This document shows, piece after piece, positions 23,790-31,842 of a DNA stretch of 64,000 nucleotides. Source of the DNA: VRUE01 sp963817945 (lineage in GTDB: Bacteria > Actinomycetota > Thermoleophilia > Solirubrobacterales > 70-9); assembly GCA_963817945.1 (NCBI GenBank), contig CAWFQH010000004.1:434001-498000 (forward strand), given 5' to 3'. Numbering within the stretch: the first letter of the stretch is position 1; each line of letters opens with the position of its first letter. Both the position numbers and the translations under genes were made by a program. The notes beneath the pieces were generated by a model, which was not told the origin of the DNA, did no database searches, and worked only from the letters and a program-made list of their open reading frames with translations.

Positions 23790-24983
23790 TTGAGCAACCG
23801 CACGTTCGTGATCGGGGTCGGGATGACCAAGTTCGAGAAGCCCGGCACCAAGGAGGGTGACTACCCCGACTGGGCCAAGGAGGCGGGGGAGAAGGCGCTC
23901 GCCGACGCCGGCATCGCCTACGACGACGTCGAGCAGGCCTTCGCCGGTTACTGCTATGGCGACTCGACCTACGGACAGCGCGCCCTCTACCAGCTGGGGC
24001 TGACCGGGATCCCCGTCGTCAACGTCAACAACAACTGCTCGACCGGGTCCTCAGCGCTTTTCCTGGCACGCCAGGCGGTCAAGGGCGGCGTCGCCGACTG
24101 CGCGATGGCCATCGGCTTCGAGAAAATGGAGAAGGGCTCGCTGGGCGTCAAGTACACCGACCGCACGAACGCCCTCGACAAGCACGCGATGCGGATGTTC
24201 GAGATCCGCGACCCCGAGCAGTCGCCGCCGGCGCCGCAGATGTTCGGTAACGCCGGTCGCGACCACATGGAGAAGTACGGCTCGACCCCCGACCACTACG
24301 CCTGGATCGGCTGGAAGAACCACAAGCACTCGGTCAACAACCCCTACGCCCAGTTCCAGGACGAGTACACGATCGAGGACATCAAGGCGGCGAAGATGAT
24401 CCACGACCCGCTGACCAAGTTGCAGTGCTCGCCGACCTCCGACGGCTCGGCCTGCGCGATCGTTGCCTCCGAGCGCTACGTCGACGAGCACGACCTCTGG
24501 GAGCAGGCGGTGGAGATCGCCGGGCAGGCGATGATCACCGACCTCAGCTCGACCTTCGCCGAGGACACCGACTGCATGAAGATCGTCGGCTCCGACATGT
24601 CGAAGCTGGCGGCCGAGAAGGCCTACGCGGAAGCTGAGGTCAGCGCCGAGGAGGTCGACGTCTGCGAGCTGCACGACTGCTTCAGCGCCAACGAGCTGAT
24701 CACCTACGAAGCGCTCGGCTTCGCCGCCGAGGGCGAGGGCCACAAGCTGGTCGACGAGGAAGCCACCACCTACGGCGGCAAGGTCGTCGTCAATCCCTCC
24801 GGGGGGCTGATCTCAAAGGGTCATCCGCTGGGCGCGACTGGGCTGGCACAGTGCTCGGAGCTGACCTGGCAACTGCGCGGGCAAGCCGACAAGCGCCAGG
24901 TCGACGGTGCCAAGCTGGCCCTGCAGCACAACATCGGCCTCGGCGGCGCCGCCGTGGTCACCGTCTACAAGCCGGCGGCCTAA
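23790..24983 (+). CDS. Thiolase/SCP-2-type lipid-transfer acetyl-CoA acyltransferase
   Basis: Thiolase-fold enzyme of the SCPx/lipid-transfer group, acting in beta-oxidation-like or sterol-like degradation. The nucleophile Cys lies in NNNCSTGSSAL, CELHDCFSANELI follows, and the C-terminal GHPLGATG is intact. I chose TTG 23790 (397 residues) because CAGGAG lies six bases before it; an ATG at 23760 has no ribosome binding site. The SDR gene follows after 22 bases. Confidence 0.85.
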   Translation: MSNRTFVIGVGMTKFEKPGTKEGDYPDWAKEAGEKALADAGIAYDDVEQAFAGYCYGDSTYGQRALYQLGLTGIPVVNVNNNCSTGSSALFLARQAVKGGVADCAMAIGFEKMEKGSLGVKYTDRTNALDKHAMRMFEIRDPEQSPPAPQMFGNAGRDHMEKYGSTPDHYAWIGWKNHKHSVNNPYAQFQDEYTIEDIKAAKMIHDPLTKLQCSPTSDGSACAIVASERYVDEHDLWEQAVEIAGQAMITDLSSTFAEDTDCMKIVGSDMSKLAAEKAYAEAEVSAEEVDVCELHDCFSANELITYEALGFAAEGEGHKLVDEEATTYGGKVVVNPSGGLISKGHPLGATGLAQCSELTWQLRGQADKRQVDGAKLALQHNIGLGGAAVVTVYKPAA

Positions 24984-25005
24984 GGGGCACCGGAGAGGAG
25001 GCACG

Positions 25006-25887
25006 ATGGCGAAGGAGCGACGTTCGATCAGTGGCAGGGTGGTGGCGATCACCGGCGGAGCCCGGGGGATCGGCAAGGCGACCGCGACCGCGCTGGTCCG
25101 CAAGGGCGCTCGCGTCGCGATCGGCGACCTCGACCTGCCGCTGGCCGAACGGACCGCGGCGGAGCTGGGCGGCGGCACGATCGCCGTCGCCCTCGACGTG
25201 ACCGACCGCGACTCCTTCGCCGCTTTCCTCGACGAGGCCGAGCGCCAGCTCGGTCCGCTCGACGTGGTGGTCAACAACGCCGGCATCATGCCCGTGACGC
25301 CGTTCGCGGAGGAGCCGGTCGACTCGATCCGTCGCCAGCTCGACATCAATGTCCTCGGCGTGATCACCGGTATGCAGCTGGCGATCGAGCGGATGCGGCC
25401 GCGCAACTCCGGCCACATCGTCAACCTCGCATCGCAGGCCGGGAAAGGTGGCTTTCCGGGGATTGCCACGTACTCGGGGACCAAGCACGCCGTCGTCGGG
25501 ATCAGCGAGGCGGTGCGGGCGGAGTTGCGCGAGACCGGCATCGAAATCGCCTGCGTGATGCCCACCGTCGTCAACACCGAGCTGACTTCCGGCGTCGGCC
25601 AGAAGATGATCCGGCCGGTAGAGGCGTCCGACGTCGCGGACGAGATCGTCGATGCGCTTGAAGTGCCGCGCTTCGACGTCTGGGTGCCGCGCCAGAACGG
25701 CGCCCTCTTCAAGATCGTCGCACTGCTGCCCCGCACCTGGCGTGAGGCGCTCGGCCGCTTCATGAAAGTCGACAAGCTGATGACCGAGGTGGACCACACC
25801 GCCCGCCATGCCTACGAGGAACGCGCCGCCCACAGCGAGCCCGACCTCGAGCCGGAGAGCGAGCCCGCCCACCGCGATGCCGCCTAA
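25006..25887 (+). CDS. Short-chain dehydrogenase/reductase
   Basis: Classical SDR oxidoreductase of 293 residues. The cofactor loop TGGARGIG is near residue 16, NNAG is at about 89-92, and the catalytic Ser and YSGTK (Tyr-x3-Lys) are present. The last 40 residues are charged and outside the fold. A GGAGAGGAGG ribosome binding site precedes the ATG. Position after the thiolase suggests a shared role in lipid or alcohol oxidation. Confidence 0.9.
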   Translation: MAKERRSISGRVVAITGGARGIGKATATALVRKGARVAIGDLDLPLAERTAAELGGGTIAVALDVTDRDSFAAFLDEAERQLGPLDVVVNNAGIMPVTPFAEEPVDSIRRQLDINVLGVITGMQLAIERMRPRNSGHIVNLASQAGKGGFPGIATYSGTKHAVVGISEAVRAELRETGIEIACVMPTVVNTELTSGVGQKMIRPVEASDVADEIVDALEVPRFDVWVPRQNGALFKIVALLPRTWREALGRFMKVDKLMTEVDHTARHAYEERAAHSEPDLEPESEPAHRDAA

Positions 25888-25950
25888 GCCGACGATTGGC
25901 GATTTGACCCCTCTATAGGGTGGTTAACTCGCCATAGGAGGAGGAATCCC

Positions 25951-26595
25951 ATGGGCCGGATCTACGACGCGACGTGGGGGAGGGCCTTCTCGGCCTTCTA
26001 CGACAGCCTGTTGAAGGGCACCGAGGAGGCGGGACTACGGGAGATGCGGCGCGAGACGCTGGCCGGGGCCAGCGGCCGCACGATCGACATCGGGGCCGGG
26101 ACGGGCGCCAACCTGGGTCTCTATCCAGCGGCGGTCACCGATCTGGTCCTAGCCGAGCCCGACCCGCACATGACCAAGCGCCTGCGCCGCCGGCTGGACG
26201 AGGCGGGATCCAGCGCAGAGTTGGTCGAAGCGCCAGCGGAGCGACTGCCCTTCGAGGACTCCAGCTTCGACACCGCAGTCTTCACCTTGGTCCTCTGCAC
26301 GGTGCCCAATCCCAGAGCGGCGTTGGCCGAGGCCGCCCGGGTGCTGAAACCCGGCGGCAAGCTTCTTTTCGTCGAGCACGTGCGGGCGACCGATCCAAGC
26401 CTGGCCCGCTGGCAGGACCGCTTCGAGAGGCCGTGGCGCTTCTTCGCCGACGGCTGCCACTGCAACCGCGACACGGTGGCGGCAATCGAGGCTTCGCCCC
26501 TGACCGTCGAGTCCGTCGAGCACGATGAGCTGCCCAAGTCGCCACCGCTTACCAAGCCGCTCGTCCGGGGCAGCGCCTCGCTGGCTTCCCGCTAG
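25951..26595 (+). CDS. Class I SAM-dependent methyltransferase (copy 1 of a tandem pair)
   Basis: A 214-residue methyltransferase with the SAM loop IDIGAGTGANLGLY, acidic strand 2 LAEPDPHM, and the post-motif VLKPGGKLLFVEHVR. It shares the opening MGRxYDATWGR and long stretches with the next gene, so the two are recent paralogs. A strong AGGAGGAGG ribosome binding site lies seven bases upstream. The substrate is unknown; relatives are annotated as UbiE-like or phospholipid methyltransferases. Confidence 0.85.
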   Translation: MGRIYDATWGRAFSAFYDSLLKGTEEAGLREMRRETLAGASGRTIDIGAGTGANLGLYPAAVTDLVLAEPDPHMTKRLRRRLDEAGSSAELVEAPAERLPFEDSSFDTAVFTLVLCTVPNPRAALAEAARVLKPGGKLLFVEHVRATDPSLARWQDRFERPWRFFADGCHCNRDTVAAIEASPLTVESVEHDELPKSPPLTKPLVRGSASLASR

Positions 26596-26655
26596 ACCCC
26601 CAAGCGGAGCGGTACGGAAGCCTTTTTAGACGGTACAACAACTTTTTATCAAGGC

Positions 26656-26661
26656 TACACT
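26656..26661 (+). promoter_or_regulatory. Candidate -10 element of methyltransferase copy 2
   Basis: TACACT ends 6 bases before the GTG at 26668, in an AT-rich intergenic stretch. Confidence 0.45.
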
Positions 26662-26667
26662 TGATCT

Positions 26668-27309
26668 GTGGGGAGGGTCTACGACGCCACCTGGGGCAGG
26701 ATTTTCACTGCGTATTACGGCCTCTTCATGCGGTGCATCGATGAGGTTGGCCTGCGGGAGACGCGCCGGGCCGTAGTGGAGGAGGCGCGCGGGCGCACCC
26801 TCGAAATCGGGAGCGGCACAGGCGCGAACCTGCGGCTTTACCCGCCGGAGCTCGAGCTCGTCCTGGCAGAGCCGGATCGCCACATGCTCAAGGTGCTGAA
26901 AACCAAGCTCGCAGAGTCCGAAAGCCCGGGGGCCGAGCTGATTCAGGCGCCCGCCGAACGCCTGCCGTTCGACAGCGACAGCTTCGACAGTGCCGTCTGC
27001 ACGATGGTCCTCTGCACGACTCCCGATCCAGCCGCGGCGCTCTCTGAGCTGGCGCGCGTCCTGCGGCCGGGCGGCCGGTTCCTCTTCATGGAGCACGTCC
27101 GATCCGAGGACCCCGGCTTTGCCCGTTGGCAGGATCGCTGGGAGAAGCCGTGGCGCTTTTTGGCAGATGGCTGCTACTGCAACCGCGACAGCCTCGCCAC
27201 GATCGAATCTTCGCCGTTCAGGGTTGAAGAGGTCAGGCGAAGCCAGATGCCGCTGGCGCCACTGTTCCTCAAGCCCATCGTGTCCGGGACGGCCGTCCTG
27301 CCAGCCTGA
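26668..27309 (+). CDS. Class I SAM-dependent methyltransferase (copy 2 of a tandem pair)
   Basis: 213 residues, collinear with the preceding gene: GRVYDATWGRIF, LEIGSGTGANLRLYPPE, LAEPDRHML, ERLPFDSDSFDSAVCTMVL and the late ADGCYCNRDSL all have close counterparts there. Unlike copy 1 it has no ribosome binding site and appears leaderless, so the two copies are probably expressed differently. The substrate is unknown. Confidence 0.84.
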   Translation: MGRVYDATWGRIFTAYYGLFMRCIDEVGLRETRRAVVEEARGRTLEIGSGTGANLRLYPPELELVLAEPDRHMLKVLKTKLAESESPGAELIQAPAERLPFDSDSFDSAVCTMVLCTTPDPAAALSELARVLRPGGRFLFMEHVRSEDPGFARWQDRWEKPWRFLADGCYCNRDSLATIESSPFRVEEVRRSQMPLAPLFLKPIVSGTAVLPA

Positions 27310-27357
27310 ATCGCAGGGCATCCTGTCGACCTGTTCGCAGGGCGAGACGGGGACGTC

Positions 27358-27627
27358 ATGCGTGACTCAACGCACGATAATGATGGTTATGTCAACTCAG
27401 ACAGATCGGGAGTCCGCCTACCCCGACGAGAGCTGGCCCGTGACGCCTTTAAGATCGTCTTCGTGCAGACGCCTTCGCCCCGCCCCAACGTAAGCGCAGA
27501 GGAGCTTCGGCGCGATTTCCGTGCCAGTGACCCCGCCAGCCGCATCCGCCGAGGACTGCGGTTGAGCCGATTCGGCAGTCGACTCCAGAGCGCCCTGGCT
27601 TCCTCGCGGTCATCGCCGTCAGAGTGA
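27358..27627 (+). CDS. Small hypothetical protein, possible antitoxin partner
   Basis: An 89-residue basic protein I do not recognise. The N-terminal 25 residues are rich in polar residues, and the rest has LARDAFKIVFVQTPSPRPN and an Arg-rich helical end. Its stop overlaps the GTG of the following nucleotidyltransferase gene (GTGA), which suggests a coupled two-gene unit. The start is uncertain, and codon use is less GC-biased than in neighbours. Confidence 0.45.
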   Translation: MRDSTHDNDGYVNSDRSGVRLPRRELARDAFKIVFVQTPSPRPNVSAEELRRDFRASDPASRIRRGLRLSRFGSRLQSALASSRSSPSE

Positions 27628-28121
27628 CCGAGCGAGCGCTCGATTCCGATCACGAGGGGCATCTGCGGGCCCTCATGGCTGGTGGCGTCGACTTCGTCGT
27701 GATCGGCGGTATCGCCGTTATGGCCCACGGCTTCGTAAGAGCCACGGCCGACACCGACATAACCGCGGATCCAGATAGGCCCAACCTCGAGCGTCTCGCG
27801 ACGGTCCTCAGGGATCTGGAGGCAGTGCTGCCGGGAGCCGATCCGATCGCCGGTGATCCGACCAGTGCCAAGTCGCTTTCTTTCGGCGGGAATCCTCGTT
27901 TCGAGACGACGCTGGGTCGACTTCACATCGTCCAGAGCCCAGCTGGCGCACCCAGGTACGCCGAGCTCGCCGCGCGGGCCGAGGAGGTTCAGCTCGACGA
28001 TCTGCACCTCCGGATCTGCAGCTACGCGGACCTCGTCGCGATGAAGGAGGCCACCGCCCGCGATCAAGATCGGCTGGATCTCGTCGCGCTCCGCGAGGCT
28101 CGCGACGAAACCGGTCCTTAG
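27624..28121 (+). CDS. Nucleotidyltransferase family protein (AbiEii/MNT-like)
   Basis: A 165-residue protein with the pol-beta-type nucleotidyltransferase start: GVDFVVIGGIAVMAHGF (helix after Gly-Gly), then RATADTDITADP, giving the two acidic metal ligands. Proteins of this size with a small upstream partner are often toxin or antitoxin nucleotidyltransferases, but some modify small molecules. GTG start overlapping the preceding stop. The convergent DsbA-like gene ends at 28118. Confidence 0.65.
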   Translation: MTERALDSDHEGHLRALMAGGVDFVVIGGIAVMAHGFVRATADTDITADPDRPNLERLATVLRDLEAVLPGADPIAGDPTSAKSLSFGGNPRFETTLGRLHIVQSPAGAPRYAELAARAEEVQLDDLHLRICSYADLVAMKEATARDQDRLDLVALREARDETGP

Positions 28122-28834
28122 CTGACGTCGTCGATAGCGGCTTCGAGATCCACCGCCGAGGTCGGCGTCGCGATCGGCTCCAGGCCGTCGGTTGCCGGGC
28201 CTTCGATCGCGAAGGACGGCGTGCCGTCGAAGCCGAGCTGCTGGGCCTCGGAGCGTTCGCGATCGATTCGGTTCAGGGTTCGCTGGCTCTGCCGGGACTC
28301 GTTCCAGAGCTCGATGTCCCGGACACCGGCTGCCCGCGCCACCTCGGTCAGAAAGTCGTCGTTGACGTAGCCGGCGTTCTCGAAGCCCTGGTTGCGGTAG
28401 AAGAGCTCGACGAAGCTCCAGCCGCGGGCCTGGGCCCCGGCGGCGAGTGCGGCGGCGGCGGCGTCGACCGATTCCTCGCCGATGATCGTGAAGTTGCGAA
28501 ACTCGATCCGCGCCTCGCCGCTGCGCACCTTGGACTCGATCACCTGCGGCAGGACGTCCTCGGCGAAGCCCTTGCAGGCCGGGCACTGGAGATCTCCGAA
28601 CTCGACCAGCGTCACTTTCGCCGTCTGCTCGCCAAGGACCAATCCCTGCTGCGGGATCCCGCTCAATTCGGCCCGCACGGCAGCGACCTCCTCCAGACTC
28701 GTGTCGCCGCCCTCCGTCTGGCTCTGGTCGATCACGATCAGGACCGCCACTGCGACGATCGCTAGGAACGTCGTCGCGCTGGCGAGCTTGACGAGGCGCT
28801 CACGCCGCGCCTTCGCCTCGCTCTCCTCCGCCAC
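28118..28834 (-). CDS. Membrane-anchored DsbA-like thioredoxin-fold protein
   Basis: 238 residues: a basic cytosolic start, one membrane helix (about residues 18-37) and a thioredoxin-fold domain with FGDLQCPACKGFAEDVLPQ (CPAC active site) and the cis-Pro loop DGTPSFAI. It is an extracytoplasmic disulfide-forming protein. The GTG lies 2 bases after the VKOR stop, so VKOR most likely reoxidises it. This pairing replaces DsbA/DsbB in actinobacteria. Confidence 0.88.
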   Translation of the reverse strand: MAEESEAKARRERLVKLASATTFLAIVAVAVLIVIDQSQTEGGDTSLEEVAAVRAELSGIPQQGLVLGEQTAKVTLVEFGDLQCPACKGFAEDVLPQVIESKVRSGEARIEFRNFTIIGEESVDAAAAALAAGAQARGWSFVELFYRNQGFENAGYVNDDFLTEVARAAGVRDIELWNESRQSQRTLNRIDRERSEAQQLGFDGTPSFAIEGPATDGLEPIATPTSAVDLEAAIDDVS

Positions 28835-28836
28835 GC

Positions 28837-29268
28837 TCAAGGCGGCGTCCCGACGTAGCGCAGCATCCGCGTCGCATTGACCGCGAAAAGCGCCACCATC
28901 ACCAGGGCGCTGACCACGCACCACTGGCAGATCGCGTCGATCACGAACAGCTCCAGGTACGTGAGATAGACCGTGTAGCCGAAGCCGATCAGCCCGAGGC
29001 CGAAGCCGGCCATGCGCGCTCCGTCGCCACGCAACAGCGCTGCTGCGAGCAGCAACCCGTAGCCGAAGACCCCGAGTAGAGCGACACTGATACCGGCCAG
29101 CTCGGAGTGCGAACTGGCCGCCACCGTCTCGCAGCCGCCGCTGCCCGCGAAGCAAGCCGGAGCGCCGCCGTCGGCCTCGGCGATCGCGATGTAGGCGGCG
29201 ACCCCGACGCCAAAGGCCGCGAGGAACGCGGCGACCCTCTGCAGGATGCCCTCGGGCGGGATGGTCAC
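28837..29268 (-). CDS. Vitamin K epoxide reductase (VKOR) family protein
   Basis: Four-helix quinone-linked oxidase of 143 residues that regenerates disulfide-forming proteins. The loop cysteines lie in PACFAGSGGCETV, and the active-site pair is CQWC near residue 113. The GTG start follows TACGGT by 8 bases. An upstream in-frame extension to 29505 runs antisense through the PRC-barrel gene and has no hydrophobic pattern, so I rejected it. Confidence 0.88.
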   Translation of the reverse strand: MTIPPEGILQRVAAFLAAFGVGVAAYIAIAEADGGAPACFAGSGGCETVAASSHSELAGISVALLGVFGYGLLLAAALLRGDGARMAGFGLGLIGFGYTVYLTYLELFVIDAICQWCVVSALVMVALFAVNATRMLRYVGTPP

Positions 29269-29276
29269 GCGAGGAG

Positions 29277-29282
29277 ACCGTA
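29277..29282 (-). promoter_or_regulatory. Candidate -10 element of the VKOR operon
   Basis: TACGGT on the minus strand, 8 bases from the GTG start. Confidence 0.35.
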
Positions 29283-29323
29283 TGGCCCGCCTCTCAGCAC
29301 CGGCTAAATCCGGCACTGCCCAC

Positions 29324-29659
29324 TCACTGCCGTTTCCAGCCGCCGCCGAAGAGGCGACTGAGGCGGCCACCGCGGTTGGGGCGGAACTTCGGCGGTCCCT
29401 GCTCGGGTGGGCCGAGACGCTGGGCCTGCTCGGCATCGACCGCGAGCACGACCGCGCGCTCGGCCGTCCGCGCCACCTCGGGTGCGTCGGCGAACCGGAG
29501 GGCACCGCTGGTGTCCTCGAAGACGACGCCGTCGAAGATGTGCTCGCGGTAGTTGTCGAGGACTGCCTCGACGTGTCCCACCTCGACGCCGTCGGCGCTG
29601 TAGACCGGCGTTCCCGGCGTCACGGCGGTGTAATGGACCGGCTGACCCTCGTCGACCAT
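29324..29659 (-). CDS. PRC-barrel-like domain protein
   Basis: A 111-residue protein whose core (GTPVYSADGVEVGHVEAVLD and FDGVVFEDTSGALRFADAPEVA) has the repeated strand pattern of PRC-barrel proteins. The C-terminal 25 residues are basic and Gly-rich (PNRGGRLSRLFGGGWKRQ), perhaps binding nucleic acid or membrane. The role is unknown. Confidence 0.65.
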   Translation of the reverse strand: MVDEGQPVHYTAVTPGTPVYSADGVEVGHVEAVLDNYREHIFDGVVFEDTSGALRFADAPEVARTAERAVVLAVDAEQAQRLGPPEQGPPKFRPNRGGRLSRLFGGGWKRQ

Positions 29660-29666
29660 CGCCGAA

Positions 29667-29672
29667 AGGCTA
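29667..29672 (-). promoter_or_regulatory. Candidate -10 element of the PRC-barrel gene
   Basis: TAGCCT on the minus strand, 7 bases from the ATG. Confidence 0.45.
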
Positions 29673-29690
29673 TCGGCATGCCCCGCCCGC

Positions 29691-30554
29691 TCAGATGGCG
29701 GGACCGCGCAAGCGCTCCGCGACCTCGCCTTCCGCGCAGAAGGCTGCGATCTCTCGCGAGAGCCGGCCGCCCTGCCAGGCGAGCGGCGACTCCCCCTCCT
29801 TCTCGCCGGTCAGCCGCGCCCGCGGCAGCCGCTCTGCGTATTCCTCAGCGATGCGCCGCGGATGGCCGGGGTCGGCCTCGTCGTGGCTGGCGACTACAAG
29901 CGCCGGGACGTCCAGCGACTCCAGCTCGTCCATTGCGCCGAAGGGAGCCGAGCGCGGGACCTGCCGCAGCGCCGCGGCGATCGCCTCGGGATGGCAATGC
30001 AGAAGCATCCGTTCGCGGGTGATGCGCAGGACCGTGTCGCGCCAGGCCGGCCCGAACCCCTGCGCGCGCTCGATGTAGGCGACGAAGCCGTCGACTCCGC
30101 CCTCCTCGAGGGCTGCTGCGAGCCCATCCCAGTAGGCGAACGCCCCCTCCTCGACCTCGCCTGCGTAAGTCGGACCGATCGCGACCAGGCCGGCAAGCCG
30201 CTGGGGCTGGCGCAGTCCGTAGGCAACCGCCGTGTGCGCGCCCATCGAGTGGCCGACGAGGACGAATGGTCGCTCCCCCAGCGTCGCCGCCACAACCGCC
30301 TCCAGATCGGAGACCAGCTGCGGGTATCCATAGCCCTCCTCCGCCGGCGCCGGATCCGACTCGCCGTGCCCGCGGGCGTCGTAGGCGACCGCCAGGTGCC
30401 CCGCCCGCTCCAAGGCTCGCGAGCCATGAAGGACGTAGCGCCTGGTCGCGGTGAGGCCATGGCAGAGGACGACCGGCGCCCCCTCCCCCGCGCTCTCGCC
30501 GCGTAGCGTCGGCGTACTGCCCGTGGAGAACGGCACCGGTACTGCGGCGGGCAT
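29691..30554 (-). CDS. Alpha/beta hydrolase
   Basis: 287-residue alpha/beta-hydrolase fold protein. The oxyanion segment LCHGLTATRRY and the nucleophile elbow VGHSMGAHTAV are followed by an Asp in VVASHDEADPGHP and a late region that may hold the His. The ATG overlaps the stop of the peroxiredoxin gene (ATGA), so the pair is coupled. The substrate is unknown; haloperoxidase- or esterase-like members are the closest kinds. Confidence 0.85.
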   Translation of the reverse strand: MPAAVPVPFSTGSTPTLRGESAGEGAPVVLCHGLTATRRYVLHGSRALERAGHLAVAYDARGHGESDPAPAEEGYGYPQLVSDLEAVVAATLGERPFVLVGHSMGAHTAVAYGLRQPQRLAGLVAIGPTYAGEVEEGAFAYWDGLAAALEEGGVDGFVAYIERAQGFGPAWRDTVLRITRERMLLHCHPEAIAAALRQVPRSAPFGAMDELESLDVPALVVASHDEADPGHPRRIAEEYAERLPRARLTGEKEGESPLAWQGGRLSREIAAFCAEGEVAERLRGPAI

Positions 30555-31057
30555 CAGCCCGCGAGCGCCGCAAGGGCACGCTCGAGGTCCTCGACCCGTT
30601 GGAAGGTGGCCCCGGTCCGCGAGACGTGGCGGTAGCGGACGATGCCGTCGCTGTCGACGACGAAGATCGAGCGCATCACGTAGCGACCGCCCGGCACGTC
30701 CTCGAGCTGGGTGAGGCGAGCGAAAGGCCCAACCCACCCGGTGACGCCGTAGCTCTTGCTGACCGCCAGGTCCTCGTCGGCGAGCAGCGGCACGTTTAGG
30801 CCCTGCTCCCGCGTCCAGCGCTCGTGCGAGTCGACTGACTGCGGCGAGATGCCCAGCACGACCGCGTCCAGTCGAGCGAGCCGCTCGTCGTTGTCACGGT
30901 AGGAGCAGAACTGCTTCGTGCAGACCGTCGTCGCGTCGCCGGGATAGAAGGCGAGGACCACATTGCCACCGCGCAGGTCCGAAAGGCGGTAGGTCTTGCC
31001 GGCCGTGCCGGGCAGTTCGAAGTCCGGTGCCGCGTCCCCCACGTCAACCTTGGCCAT
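30554..31057 (-). CDS. Peroxiredoxin (BCP/PrxQ type)
   Basis: Thiol peroxidase of 167 residues reducing H2O2 and organic peroxides. The peroxidatic Cys46 sits in GDATTVCTKQF, and Cys51 four residues on is the PrxQ-style resolving Cys. The start DVGDAAPDFELPG is typical. It is first in a two-gene unit with the alpha/beta hydrolase. Confidence 0.92.
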   Translation of the reverse strand: MAKVDVGDAAPDFELPGTAGKTYRLSDLRGGNVVLAFYPGDATTVCTKQFCSYRDNDERLARLDAVVLGISPQSVDSHERWTREQGLNVPLLADEDLAVSKSYGVTGWVGPFARLTQLEDVPGGRYVMRSIFVVDSDGIVRYRHVSRTGATFQRVEDLERALAALAG

Positions 31058-31063
31058 GCGGCC

Positions 31064-31069
31064 AGCCTA
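31064..31069 (-). promoter_or_regulatory. Candidate -10 element of the peroxiredoxin gene
   Basis: TAGGCT on the minus strand, 6 bases from the ATG. Confidence 0.45.
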
Positions 31070-31082
31070 GAGACTGCGGGGT

Positions 31083-31769
31083 CTAGCCGTTCTCGATTGC
31101 GATGCGCTCGATCAGGACGGTCTGTTTCGGCTGTTCGGCGGGAGTGCCGAGCTTGCCGATCCGTTCGACCACGTCCATGCCCTCGCCGACTTTCCCGACC
31201 AGCGCGTATTCGGGCGGCAAGCCGGCGTCGGCGTTGAGAACGACGAAGAACTGGCTGCCCGAGCGCCCGGGCGGCTCGGCCGAGCTCTTGGCCATCGCCA
31301 CGACGCCCTTGGTGTAGGCGAGGTTGGCGGGCGGTTTCTCGTCGACGCTGTAGCCGGGGCCGCCGGTGCCGTCGCCGAGCGGGTCGCCGCCCTGGATCAC
31401 GAAACCGGGCGCAACACGATGGAAGGTGAGGTCGTCGTAGAAGTCTTTTTCAGAGAGGAAGACAAAGGAGTTGACGGTCTTTGGCGCACGCTGCGTGTCG
31501 AGTTCGATCTCGAAGCTGCCGCAGCTCGTCTCGACGACGGCGGTCAGCGGTGCGCCTTTTTTCACCGTCTGCTCCGGCGCCCCGAAGCTGACGTTCTTCG
31601 CTTTCGGAGCTTCCACTTCCTCGCAGCCGCCTGCGCTCGTCTTGGAGGAGGCGGCCGAGTCCTCGTCGTCTCCCCCGCTGCGGCCGATCAGGATCGCCGC
31701 GACGATCCCCACGATTAGCAGGGCGAAGACCCCAAGGACGATCATTCTCCGGTCCGGCGACTCTCCCAC
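31083..31769 (-). CDS. Membrane-anchored cyclophilin-type peptidyl-prolyl isomerase
   Basis: 228 residues: a membrane helix near residues 9-28 (MIVLGVFALLIVGIVAAI), a Ser/Asp-rich linker, then a cyclophilin domain with APKTVNSFVFL, FYDDLTFHRVAPGFVIQGGD and SGSQFFVVLN. It probably assists folding outside the membrane. GTG 31769 lies 8 bases after TAGGCT. An upstream TTG/ATG extension would run through the divergent promoter and was not chosen. Confidence 0.9.
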   Translation of the reverse strand: MGESPDRRMIVLGVFALLIVGIVAAILIGRSGGDDEDSAASSKTSAGGCEEVEAPKAKNVSFGAPEQTVKKGAPLTAVVETSCGSFEIELDTQRAPKTVNSFVFLSEKDFYDDLTFHRVAPGFVIQGGDPLGDGTGGPGYSVDEKPPANLAYTKGVVAMAKSSAEPPGRSGSQFFVVLNADAGLPPEYALVGKVGEGMDVVERIGKLGTPAEQPKQTVLIERIAIENG

Positions 31770-31777
31770 GGCGGCGA

Positions 31778-31783
31778 AGCCTA
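31778..31783 (-). promoter_or_regulatory. Candidate -10 element of the cyclophilin gene
   Basis: TAGGCT on the minus strand, 8 bases from the GTG. Confidence 0.45.
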
Positions 31784-31791
31784 ATCGAGCG

Positions 31792-31841
31792 GACGTGCCT
31801 GAGCTTTTACACCTCTGGCGGTGGTTAACCTCAGGCACGTC
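31792..31841. promoter_or_regulatory. 12-bp perfect inverted repeat in a divergent promoter
   Basis: GACGTGCCTGAG (31792-31803) and CTCAGGCACGTC (31830-31841) are exact reverse complements, separated by 26 bases. They lie between the cyclophilin and methyltransferase starts, and the right arm ends one base before the methyltransferase ATG. TAACCT at 31826-31831 is a possible -10 element partly inside the right arm, so a bound dimer or a looped pair could block it. Confidence 0.55.
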
Positions 31842-31842
31842 G

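Noticed and set aside
29268..29505. Longer VKOR N-terminus
   Set aside because: The extension is Arg/Ser/Pro-rich, antisense to the PRC-barrel gene, and would put 79 odd residues before the first membrane helix.
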